In this document: positions 8,277 through 16,364 of the stretch, one piece after another
How positions within the stretch are numbered: the first letter of the stretch is position 1
Layout: every line of letters starts with the position of its first letter
Assembly (NCBI RefSeq): GCF_001043055.1
Contig: NZ_JYLF01000003.1
Coordinates: forward strand, 434,001 to 498,000
DNA length: 64,000 nucleotides
Direction of reading: 5' to 3'
From: Pseudomonas weihenstephanensis
Lineage (GTDB): Bacteria; Pseudomonadota; Gammaproteobacteria; Pseudomonadales; Pseudomonadaceae
The notes under the pieces: model-generated
What the model saw: the letters and a program-made list of their open reading frames with translations, nothing else
What the model was told of the DNA's origin: nothing
Databases searched by the model: none
Position numbers and translations under genes: made by a program

Positions 8277-11200
8277 ATGGTTGACCGGCACGACTATGTG
8301 GCCCTTGAGTGGGTCAAAGACGAAATTGCCGACACCTTAAAGCAGGCTCGCGTGGCACTGGACAGCGACGGCCAGCAAGCGACGCCCGAAGCGCTGGCGC
8401 AGTGTCTGGCGTGCGTGCATCAGGTGCATGGCAGCTTGTTGATGGTCGAGTTTTACGGCGCAGCCCTGCTGGCAGAAGAGATGGAGCAACTGGTGATCGC
8501 GTTGCAACAGCGCCGCGTCAGCCAGCTCGACGAAGCGGTACGTGTGCTGCAACAGGCCTTCAACCAATTGCCGTTGTACCTGGAGCGCGTCCACAGCGCC
8601 CGGCGCGACTGGCCGTTGGTGGTGTTGCCGTTGATCAACGACTTGCGCACTGCCAGGGGCGAGTCGCTGTTGTCAGAAACCAGTTTGTTCAGCCCGCCGT
8701 TGCAGGTGCTGGCGCCGCTTGATCACGCGACCTTGACGCAACGCTCCCCGGCCGACCTGCCTGCGCAGGTGCGCGCTTGGCGCCAAACCCTGCAAACGTC
8801 GCTGTTGGGGTTGCTGCGCGAAGACGATGTGCAGCGCCAACTGGAGCAACTGGCCAGTGTGTTTACGCAACTCGAAGCGCTGTGTCAGGGTGCGCCGCTC
8901 AATGCGCTGTGGGAAATCGCCACGGCGCTGGTCGAAGGCATGCTCAAGGGCAAAGTGGGCAACAGCCCGGCCTTGCGCAGCTTGCTCAGAGACACTGACA
9001 AAGAACTCCAGCGTTTACACACGCAGGGGATTGAAGCGCTTAACCAGCCTGCCTCTGATGTGCTGCTCACCAGCCTGCTGTTTTACATCGCCAAGGCCGA
9101 GCGCCCGACGCCGAAAATGCTCAGTTTGAAAAACCATTACGAGCTGGACGAAGCCATGCCCGACGCGGCAATGGTCGACGAAGAGCGTGCGCGCCTCGCC
9201 GGTCCCGACCGGGACGCCATGCGCTCGGTGGTGGCCGCCTTGTGCGATGAGCTGGTGCGCGTCAAAGAGCGTCTTGACCTGTTTGTGCGCAGTGACCGCA
9301 CGCATGTGTCCGAACTCAACAGTTTGATGGCGCCCTTGCGCCAAATCGCCGACACCCTGGCCGTGCTGGGTTTCGGCCAGCCACGCAAGGTCATCATCGA
9401 CCAGTTGGCCGTGGTCCAGAGCTTGGCCCAGGGTCAGCGCGAACCCACGGATGCCGTGTTGATGGATGTGGCAGCGGCGCTGTTGTACGTCGAAGCCACG
9501 CTGGCGGGCATGGTGGGTACTGTCGAGCCTTCGCAGCGTGAAGAAAGCCGCTTGCCGACCACCGACTTGATGCAGATTCACCAATGGGTGATCAAAGAAG
9601 CGCGCATCGTCTTCGATGAAGCCAAAGACTTGATCAGCGACTCTCTGGCGGGCGGTTTTGATCGTCAACATTTGCAGCCCGTCCCTGCACTGCTCACGCA
9701 AATTCGCGGGGCGCTGGCGATGATTCCGCTGAACCGCGCCGCCGACTTGCTGCAAGCCTGCGACGATTACCTGTGTGAGCATTGGTTGCTGGGCACTGAG
9801 CCTGTGACCGCGCAGCACATCGACCGCCTGGCTGACGCGCTGGTGAGCATCGAATACTACTTGGAGCGCTTGGCCCAAGACCCTGGCGCGGCGGGCGAGC
9901 AGGTGCTGGACCGGGCCGAAAGCAGCCTCATCGCGCTGGGCTATGCGCCGACCGAACGCCATGTGCCGCTGCTCGACGACATCCTCAGCCCCACCGAGGT
10001 GCTGGTGATGCAGGATTTGCAGGCGCTGCAAGACCCCGAGGTCATGCAGAGCCTGGCCGAGGTGCTGGCAAACCCGGTGTCGGCGCTCAACCCGCCCGCG
10101 CAACACATTCCCGCCAGCTTGCTGCCGCCCCCCGTGGATGAAGCGCGGGTAGACGAAGAACTGTTAGACGTTTTTCTCGAAGAAACCGATGAAGTGCTGA
10201 ACATGCTGCACCACGCCTTGCCGCAGTGGGTTGCCAACCCGGCGGACAGCGCTGCGCTGGCTGAACTGCGGCGCGGTTTCCATACGCTCAAAGGCAGCGG
10301 ACGCATGGTGCGCGCGCTGGTGCTGGGCGAGTTGGCATGGGCGGTCGAAAACCTGCTCAATCGTGTGATTGAACGCAAGGTTGCGCCGGCCCCGGCGATC
10401 TATCAGTTACTCGAAGATCTACTGCGCGTGCTGCCCGGTTTGATTCAAGCGTTTGCCGAGGGGCGTCAACGTCAGTGCGATGACGTCGACACACTGGCCG
10501 CCCAAGCCCATCACCTGTCCAAAGGTCATCCACTGCCGTTGTTGATTGAGCAAGAGGCCCTCGGTTTCGACCCGCAATTGCTCGATATTTTCCGTCAAGA
10601 AGCGCACAGCCACCTCGACACACTTAACCGTTTTCTCGATCACGCCAGCGAGCAACTGCCGCTGTATGCCAGCGACGAATTGCAGCGTGCCGTGCACACC
10701 CTCAAAGGCAGTGCGCACATGGCGGGTGTGTTGCGCATGGCTGAGCTGGCCGCACCGCTGGACCATTTGGTGCGTGAATACAAAGCACACCATCTGGCGT
10801 TGGACCTGGACGAAATCGAGCTGCTGCTTGAGGCCGACAGCCTGTTGCACCGCGGCCTGAAACAGTTGGACAGTGATCCGCTGGCCGAGATTCACGGTGC
10901 CCGCTCGCTGATTGAGCGCACTGAGCACCTGATTGCCGACCGCCTGGACGTGCTGCTCAATACGCCCGGCAATGCGGTGAAGCTCACCCGTGACCCGCAG
11001 CGCATCGGCGCATTTCTGGAGCAGGGCATGGACACCCTGTTTGAGGCCGAAGACGTGCTGCGCCATTGGCGGCAACAGCCGCACGAGCGCGCAGGTCTCG
11101 ACACGTTGCTGGACCAATTGACCGCGCTGGGTGAGTCAGCGCACTTGCTGGATTTACAGCCCGTCGATGCCCTGTGCGAAGCCTTGCTTGACCTGTACGG

Positions 11201-14198
11201 CGCAGTGGAAGAAAGCAGCCTGGCCGTTAGTGCGCGTTTTTTTGACGAAGCCGAACAGGCGCACGAAGCGTTGATCAACATGCTCGACCAACTGGCCGCG
11301 GGCCAGGACATTACCCCGCAACCGACCCGCATTGACGCGCTGCACCGGTTGCTGCACGAAGGGTTGGCGCCCGACGCCACGGGCCTGATTCGACGTGAGG
11401 GCAGCCAAACCCTCGACATCACCGAGTTGGGGGCTGCCACGGCTCATTTGCAGGCAGGCACATTGGCGGGCGAAGGCGAGTCGATGGATGACGAAATCGT
11501 CGCCATCTTTCTGGAAGAGGCGGTCGACATCCTTGACAGCGCGGGCCAGGCCTTGCAGCGCTGGCTGAGTGAGCCGGAGAGTCTGGCACCGCTGTCTTCG
11601 TTGCAGCGTGACTTGCACACCCTCAAAGGCGGGGCGCGCATGGCGGGCATTGGTCCGGTGGGCGACCTGGCCCAAGAGCTGGAGCATTTGTACGAAGGTC
11701 TGCTGGATCGGCGCGCCAGCGAAAGCCCGGCGCTGGCCGACTTGCTGCAACGTAGCCATGCGCAGTTGGCGCTGATGCTCGAACACTTGCAACAACAGCA
11801 ACCGTTGCGCGACCCCGACCAATTGATCGACGCCATTCGCGGGTTTCGGCATCACCCCCACCCGGCTGCCAAACTGCACGTCGCACCGCCTGATGGGGCC
11901 TCAGGCGGCGACACTGAACTGCGGGACATCTTTCTCGAAGAAGCCTTCGACATTCTCGAAAGCTCCGGCGCTGCCCTGACGCGCTGGCAAGCTGAGCCTC
12001 AAGGTACGGTGGAGGTCGAAAACCTGCTGCGAGACCTGCACACCCTCAAGGGCGGGGCGCGGATGGTTGAAATCGCCGCCATTGGTGATTTTGCCCACGA
12101 GCTGGAAACCCTGCTCGAAGATGTGTCAGCAGGCGTGCTGCCTCCCGGTGCCGATTTGTTCGCCTTGTTGCAGAACTGTCATGACCGGGCTGCACAAATG
12201 CTGGATGCGCTGCGCAGCGGTCAGCCTGTGCAGTCGCCCCAGGATTTGATCGAACGCATTCGTGACACCGAGCGCAATGCCCGGCACGCGGTTCAAGCGC
12301 CCGCCTCGACGAAGGTTGAACCCCAGGGCGCCGCCATGACCGAAGGGGAGCGCACGGGCCTGGACATGGTCAAGGTGCCTGCCGAGTTGCTGGAAGACAT
12401 GGTTAACCTGTCAGGTGAAACCTCGATTATCCGGGGTCGCCTTGAGCAGCAAATCAATGATGGCCAGGTTGCGCTCAACGAAATGCAGACCACCCTTGAG
12501 CGCATGCGCGACCAATTGCGGCGTCTGGACACTGAAACCCAGGGCCAGCGCCACAGTCGTGGGCACACTGAAAGCGATGGTCTGGCGTACGACGAATTTG
12601 ACCCGCTGGAAATGGACCGTCACTCCCAGCTGCAACAGTTGTCTCGGGCGTTATTTGAATCTGCGTCCGACTTGCTCGACCTCAAAGCCACGCTGGCCGC
12701 CCGTAATCAAGACGCTCACAACTTGCTGCAAAAGCAGGCGCGGATCAACACGCAACTGCAAGAGGGCTTGATGGGCACGCGGATGGTGCCGTTTGAACGG
12801 GTGTTGCCGCGCCTCAAACGCGTGGTGCGCCAAGTGGCCAGCGAGTTGGGCAAGCAGGTGGAGTTCAGCGTGATCAATGCTGAAGCTGAAATCGACCGTA
12901 ACGTCCTGGAGCGCATGGTTGCCCCGTTGGAGCACATGCTGCGTAACGCAGTCGATCATGGCCTGGAACCGAGCGATGTGCGCCATGCCAGCGGCAAGCC
13001 CGAGCAAGGGCTGATCACGCTGGAGTTGTCCAACGAAGGCGGCGACGTGGTGTTTGATATCCGCGATGACGGCGCGGGTGTTCCGCTTGAAGCGGTGCGG
13101 CGCAAGGCGATTCATCGCGGTTTGCTGGACCCGCACAACAGCGTCAGCGACCGCGACGTGTTGCAATTCATCTTGCAGCCGGGGTTTTCTACCGCTGAAA
13201 AAATTACCCAGATTTCCGGGCGTGGCGTGGGCATGGACGTGGTCCATGAAGAAGTGCGGCAGTTGGGCGGCAGCATGACGCTCGATTCGGTGGCAGGGCA
13301 GGGTGTGCATTTTCAGATCCGGTTGCCGTTTAGCGTGTCGCTCAACCGCGCACTGATGGTGCAGTGCGCGGATGAGCAATACGCCATTGCGATCAATACC
13401 GTCGAAGGCATCGTGCGCGTCATGCCCAACGAGCTGGAAGGCTATTACCAGCTCAACCCGCCGCTGTATCACTACGGCGGCCAAACCTACGAATTGCGCT
13501 ATTTGGGCGAGTTATTGCAAACCGTGGTCAAGCCTAAACTGGCCGGTGAGCAACATTCATTGCCGGTGTTGCTGGTGCATTGCCAAGACATGCGCGTGGC
13601 GCTGCAAGTGGATGCGCTGGCCGGCTCGCGCGAAATCGTGGTCAAGAGCCTGGGTCCGCAATTTGCCGCTGTGCAAGGGTTGTCGGGGGCCACGATTTTG
13701 GGCGATGGGCGTGTGGTGTTGATCCTTGATTTGCTCGCCTACATTCGTGCCCATCAAGTGCGTCAACCCTTGCAGCGCGCCCACCATGAAGTCAGCGGCA
13801 GCCTTGAATTCATCCCGGCGGTGCGTCCGCCGTTGGTGTTGGTGGTGGACGACTCCGTCACCGTGCGCAAAGTCACCAGCCGCTTGCTGGAACGTAACGG
13901 CATGAACGTCATCACCGCCAAAGACGGGGTTGACGCCATGAGCATGCTCGAAGAACACACCCCGGACTTGATGCTGCTGGATATTGAAATGCCGCGAATG
14001 GACGGCTTTGAAGTTGCCACCCATGTGCGCAACGACCCGCGTCTAAAAGACATGCCCATCATCATGATCACCTCGCGTACCGGGCAAAAGCACCAGAACC
14101 GCGCCATGGCCATTGGCGTCAACGACTACTTGGGCAAACCGTATCAAGAGTCTGTGTTGCTGGAGCGCATCGCCTACTGGAGCCGCTTCCATGCTTGA
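8277..14198 (+). CDS. chpA: Hybrid chemotaxis histidine kinase ChpA
   Basis: This 1973-residue kinase is the CheA of the Pil-Chp system. In order it has a FimL-like N-terminal region (to about residue 600), four canonical Hpt domains with HTLKGS or HTLKGG boxes near residues 668, 806, 1112 and 1253, a dimerisation helix pair after MVKVPAELLED, an ATPase domain (N box HMLRNAVDHGLE near 1555, GRGVGMDVV near 1648), a CheW-like domain, and a C-terminal receiver (VVDDSVTVRK near 1855, acceptor in LLDIEMPRMDG near 1900). A segment near residue 945 looks like an Hpt without the histidine. The P. aeruginosa protein is about 2470 residues, so this one is shorter. The ATG at 8277 has GAGGGGA upstream. 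Confidence 0.95.
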   Translation: MVDRHDYVALEWVKDEIADTLKQARVALDSDGQQATPEALAQCLACVHQVHGSLLMVEFYGAALLAEEMEQLVIALQQRRVSQLDEAVRVLQQAFNQLPLYLERVHSARRDWPLVVLPLINDLRTARGESLLSETSLFSPPLQVLAPLDHATLTQRSPADLPAQVRAWRQTLQTSLLGLLREDDVQRQLEQLASVFTQLEALCQGAPLNALWEIATALVEGMLKGKVGNSPALRSLLRDTDKELQRLHTQGIEALNQPASDVLLTSLLFYIAKAERPTPKMLSLKNHYELDEAMPDAAMVDEERARLAGPDRDAMRSVVAALCDELVRVKERLDLFVRSDRTHVSELNSLMAPLRQIADTLAVLGFGQPRKVIIDQLAVVQSLAQGQREPTDAVLMDVAAALLYVEATLAGMVGTVEPSQREESRLPTTDLMQIHQWVIKEARIVFDEAKDLISDSLAGGFDRQHLQPVPALLTQIRGALAMIPLNRAADLLQACDDYLCEHWLLGTEPVTAQHIDRLADALVSIEYYLERLAQDPGAAGEQVLDRAESSLIALGYAPTERHVPLLDDILSPTEVLVMQDLQALQDPEVMQSLAEVLANPVSALNPPAQHIPASLLPPPVDEARVDEELLDVFLEETDEVLNMLHHALPQWVANPADSAALAELRRGFHTLKGSGRMVRALVLGELAWAVENLLNRVIERKVAPAPAIYQLLEDLLRVLPGLIQAFAEGRQRQCDDVDTLAAQAHHLSKGHPLPLLIEQEALGFDPQLLDIFRQEAHSHLDTLNRFLDHASEQLPLYASDELQRAVHTLKGSAHMAGVLRMAELAAPLDHLVREYKAHHLALDLDEIELLLEADSLLHRGLKQLDSDPLAEIHGARSLIERTEHLIADRLDVLLNTPGNAVKLTRDPQRIGAFLEQGMDTLFEAEDVLRHWRQQPHERAGLDTLLDQLTALGESAHLLDLQPVDALCEALLDLYGAVEESSLAVSARFFDEAEQAHEALINMLDQLAAGQDITPQPTRIDALHRLLHEGLAPDATGLIRREGSQTLDITELGAATAHLQAGTLAGEGESMDDEIVAIFLEEAVDILDSAGQALQRWLSEPESLAPLSSLQRDLHTLKGGARMAGIGPVGDLAQELEHLYEGLLDRRASESPALADLLQRSHAQLALMLEHLQQQQPLRDPDQLIDAIRGFRHHPHPAAKLHVAPPDGASGGDTELRDIFLEEAFDILESSGAALTRWQAEPQGTVEVENLLRDLHTLKGGARMVEIAAIGDFAHELETLLEDVSAGVLPPGADLFALLQNCHDRAAQMLDALRSGQPVQSPQDLIERIRDTERNARHAVQAPASTKVEPQGAAMTEGERTGLDMVKVPAELLEDMVNLSGETSIIRGRLEQQINDGQVALNEMQTTLERMRDQLRRLDTETQGQRHSRGHTESDGLAYDEFDPLEMDRHSQLQQLSRALFESASDLLDLKATLAARNQDAHNLLQKQARINTQLQEGLMGTRMVPFERVLPRLKRVVRQVASELGKQVEFSVINAEAEIDRNVLERMVAPLEHMLRNAVDHGLEPSDVRHASGKPEQGLITLELSNEGGDVVFDIRDDGAGVPLEAVRRKAIHRGLLDPHNSVSDRDVLQFILQPGFSTAEKITQISGRGVGMDVVHEEVRQLGGSMTLDSVAGQGVHFQIRLPFSVSLNRALMVQCADEQYAIAINTVEGIVRVMPNELEGYYQLNPPLYHYGGQTYELRYLGELLQTVVKPKLAGEQHSLPVLLVHCQDMRVALQVDALAGSREIVVKSLGPQFAAVQGLSGATILGDGRVVLILDLLAYIRAHQVRQPLQRAHHEVSGSLEFIPAVRPPLVLVVDDSVTVRKVTSRLLERNGMNVITAKDGVDAMSMLEEHTPDLMLLDIEMPRMDGFEVATHVRNDPRLKDMPIIMITSRTGQKHQNRAMAIGVNDYLGKPYQESVLLERIAYWSRFHA

Positions 14199-14673
14199 CC
14201 ACCGTGTTGGCAGCCTCACCTGCCTGCTCTTGCCGCTGGCTGACCGCTACTTGCTGTTGCCCAACGTCGCGATTGCCGAGTTGATCGACTACCAGCGCGG
14301 CGAACCCAGCAGCGACTCCCCGCCGTGGCACCTGCGCCAGATCACCTGGCGCGACCACCCGTTGCCACTCATCAGCTTTGAAGCGGCATGCGGCAGCCCG
14401 CTGCTGATTGGCGAACGGGCGCGCATCGTCATCCTCAACACCTTGAGCGCCAATCCAGCGTTGAAATACATCGCGATGGTGGTTCAAGGCATTCCACGCT
14501 CCTACAAACTCGACAGCCAACTGAGCTTTGTCGACGTGCCCCTTTGCCCACTGGAACGTGCCGCTGTGCAAGTCGGCGAGCATGTGGCGAAAATCCCTGA
14601 TTTGTGGGGCTTGGAGCGGTTGGTGTCGGGGTTGCCCCCAGGACCCCTCGACGAACGCCGCATTGCCCTTTAA
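14191..14673 (+). CDS. chpC: CheW-like coupling protein ChpC
   Basis: The 160-residue protein has a CheW-like fold (LLLPLADRYLLLPNVAIAEL at the N-terminus, ARIVILNTL in the middle) and sits where chpC is found in other pseudomonads. It presumably links additional receptors to ChpA. The ATG at 14191 overlaps the last codons of chpA, so the two are translationally coupled; a longer upstream frame would lie wholly inside chpA. There is no chpB methylesterase gene between chpA and chpC. Confidence 0.9.
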   Translation: MLDHRVGSLTCLLLPLADRYLLLPNVAIAELIDYQRGEPSSDSPPWHLRQITWRDHPLPLISFEAACGSPLLIGERARIVILNTLSANPALKYIAMVVQGIPRSYKLDSQLSFVDVPLCPLERAAVQVGEHVAKIPDLWGLERLVSGLPPGPLDERRIAL

Positions 14674-14744
14674 GTTCGCAACCTTGACCCTTATCTCGTA
14701 TCAAAGTGAGGCAGTCGCACTATCGGCTCTTGAGGATGTTGCAG

Positions 14745-15362
14745 ATGTATCACGGAGAAAAGCTCAACGCCTGGACTCACCTGTTGGGGGCGGTGGCCGC
14801 CGCAGTGGGCAGTGTATGGTTGTTGGTCATGGCGTGCCTTGATGGCAGCCCGCAAAAAATAGTCAGCGCCGCGATTTACGGCGTCACGCTGGTGTTGTTG
14901 TACAGCGTGTCGACCGTGTACCACAGCGTGCGCGGGCGGCCCAAGGTGATCATGCAGAAGTTCGATCACTTGTCGATTTACCTGTTGATTGCAGGCAGCT
15001 ACACGCCTTTTTGCCTCGTGACCTTGCATGGGCCGTGGGGCTGGTCGCTGTTCGGGATTGTGTGGGGCATGGCCGTGATTGGCATGTTGCAAGAGATCAA
15101 GCCGCGCTCTGAGGCGCGTATCTTGTCCATTGTGATTTACGCGGTGATGGGCTGGATTGTGCTGGTGGCAGTCAAGCCCTTACTGGCGGCGCTGGGCACG
15201 GCAGGCTTCATTTGGCTGGCCACGGGCGGCGTGATGTACACCGTGGGCATTATCTTTTTTGCCCTCGATCACCGCCTGCGCCATGCCCACGGTATTTGGC
15301 ATTTGTTTGTGATTGCGGGCAGCCTGTTGCACTTTGTGGCCATCGCGCATTACGTGATTTAA
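14745..15362 (+). CDS. Hemolysin III / PAQR family membrane protein
   Basis: A 205-residue polytopic protein with about seven hydrophobic segments and the family signatures GEKLNAWTHLLGA at the N-terminus, STVYHS in the second helix region, DHLSIYLLIAGSYTPF and the C-terminal HAHGIWHLFV. These histidines and the aspartate form a metal site in PAQR/hemolysin III proteins. Bacterial members have been implicated in membrane-lipid homeostasis; the hemolysin name rests on a Bacillus protein. The ATG at 14745 follows TGAGGA at eight bases. It is convergent with the FNT gene. Confidence 0.92.
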   Translation: MYHGEKLNAWTHLLGAVAAAVGSVWLLVMACLDGSPQKIVSAAIYGVTLVLLYSVSTVYHSVRGRPKVIMQKFDHLSIYLLIAGSYTPFCLVTLHGPWGWSLFGIVWGMAVIGMLQEIKPRSEARILSIVIYAVMGWIVLVAVKPLLAALGTAGFIWLATGGVMYTVGIIFFALDHRLRHAHGIWHLFVIAGSLLHFVAIAHYVI

Positions 15363-15377
15363 AGCGCCTGTGTGTCA

Positions 15378-15410
15378 GCGACCCCGCCATCAGGGTGACG
15401 GCGGGGTCGC
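15378..15410. terminator. GC-rich hairpin between convergent genes
   Basis: Perfect 11-base arms (GCGACCCCGCC and its complement) at 15378-15388 and 15400-15410 enclose an 11-base loop. It lies between the convergent hlyIII-like and FNT genes, so it could end transcription from either side. There is no T-run on either flank, so an intrinsic terminator is not certain. Confidence 0.5.
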
Positions 15411-15444
15411 GCCCCGGTTCTCGTCAGCGCGTATTAAGGGGCGC

Positions 15445-16290
15445 TTAAGTCTTTTGCGGTTTTTTGTTGTCGCTGCGGATTTGCGCGTGGCTGATCAGGG
15501 CGAAGATAAAACTGCCGCCAATGATGTTGCCCGCCAGGGTCGGGCCGGCAAACACCAGCCAGAAGTCTTTCCATGGCAACTCTCCCGCAAACACCAAATA
15601 CGAGACCTCTGCGGTGCCGACCACAATGTGCGTGAAGTCGCCCAGCGCCATCAGGTAGGTGATGAGGATGATGATCCACATCTTGGCGCTCTCCATTGAA
15701 GGGATCATCCACACCATCGTCGCGATCATCCAGCCCGAAATAATGCCTTTGGCAAACATTTGCGACGTGTCGTTTTCCATGACTTTGCGGCCGATTTCAA
15801 GAAACGCCTTGTCGGTCTGGGTGTCAAAAATCGGCAAGTGCAACATGACGTAGGCCACCAGTAGCGTACCGAGCAGATTACCGACCAGTACCACGCCCCA
15901 TAACCTGAATAAACGCCCGAAATTGCTCAACGTCGGTTTGCTCATGATGGGCAACACGGCCGTCAGGGTGTTTTCGGTGAACAACTGCTGACGCGCCAGA
16001 ATCACCGCTAAAAAGCCTGCACAGTAGCCAAAGCTGGCAATCACTTTAAACGCTTCGCCGCTGGGCAGACGCGAATTGAGCAAGCCCATCGCCATCAGCG
16101 AAAGGCCCATCGTCAGCCCGGCGGCCAGTGCCGACCAGAACAGTGCAGCGACGCTGCGTTCCAGCTCCTGATCGCCCTGTAAACGAATAATCTCGTGCAG
16201 CACGGCAGCGCGTGGTGGCTGGTTTTTGGTGGCGTCGTGCTTTTCTTCAGCCGACAGGTTGGGAGTTTTACCGCCGTGTTGAGTGGCCAT
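15445..16290 (-). CDS. Formate/nitrite transporter family protein (YfdC-like)
   Basis: The 281-residue product is a six-helix FNT channel. It shows ARQQLFTENTLTAVLPIM and GDFTHIVVGTAEV, the two conserved half-site loops of the family, and ends in the typical FALISHAQIR. The soluble, charged N-terminal stretch of about 50 residues with ELERS before the first helix places it nearer to E. coli YfdC than to FocA or NirC. Substrate is not assigned for YfdC-type proteins. The ATG at 16290 is chosen over an upstream start because it removes an unlikely 21-residue leader. It lies 74 bases downstream of the exoU-like gene on the same strand. Confidence 0.9.
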   Translation of the reverse strand: MATQHGGKTPNLSAEEKHDATKNQPPRAAVLHEIIRLQGDQELERSVAALFWSALAAGLTMGLSLMAMGLLNSRLPSGEAFKVIASFGYCAGFLAVILARQQLFTENTLTAVLPIMSKPTLSNFGRLFRLWGVVLVGNLLGTLLVAYVMLHLPIFDTQTDKAFLEIGRKVMENDTSQMFAKGIISGWMIATMVWMIPSMESAKMWIIILITYLMALGDFTHIVVGTAEVSYLVFAGELPWKDFWLVFAGPTLAGNIIGGSFIFALISHAQIRSDNKKPQKT

Positions 16291-16364
16291 GATGGGTACC
16301 TGGATCCGAGGTGGGCTGTGTAGGTACGACACACAGGGCTCAGGGGTGTTCAATGGCCGGTGGG

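Noticed and set aside
15378..15410. Hairpin as part of a REP cluster
   Set aside because: It is a single copy with no shared core with the two palindromes near 61.2 and 63.8 kb; its place between convergent genes suits a terminator better.
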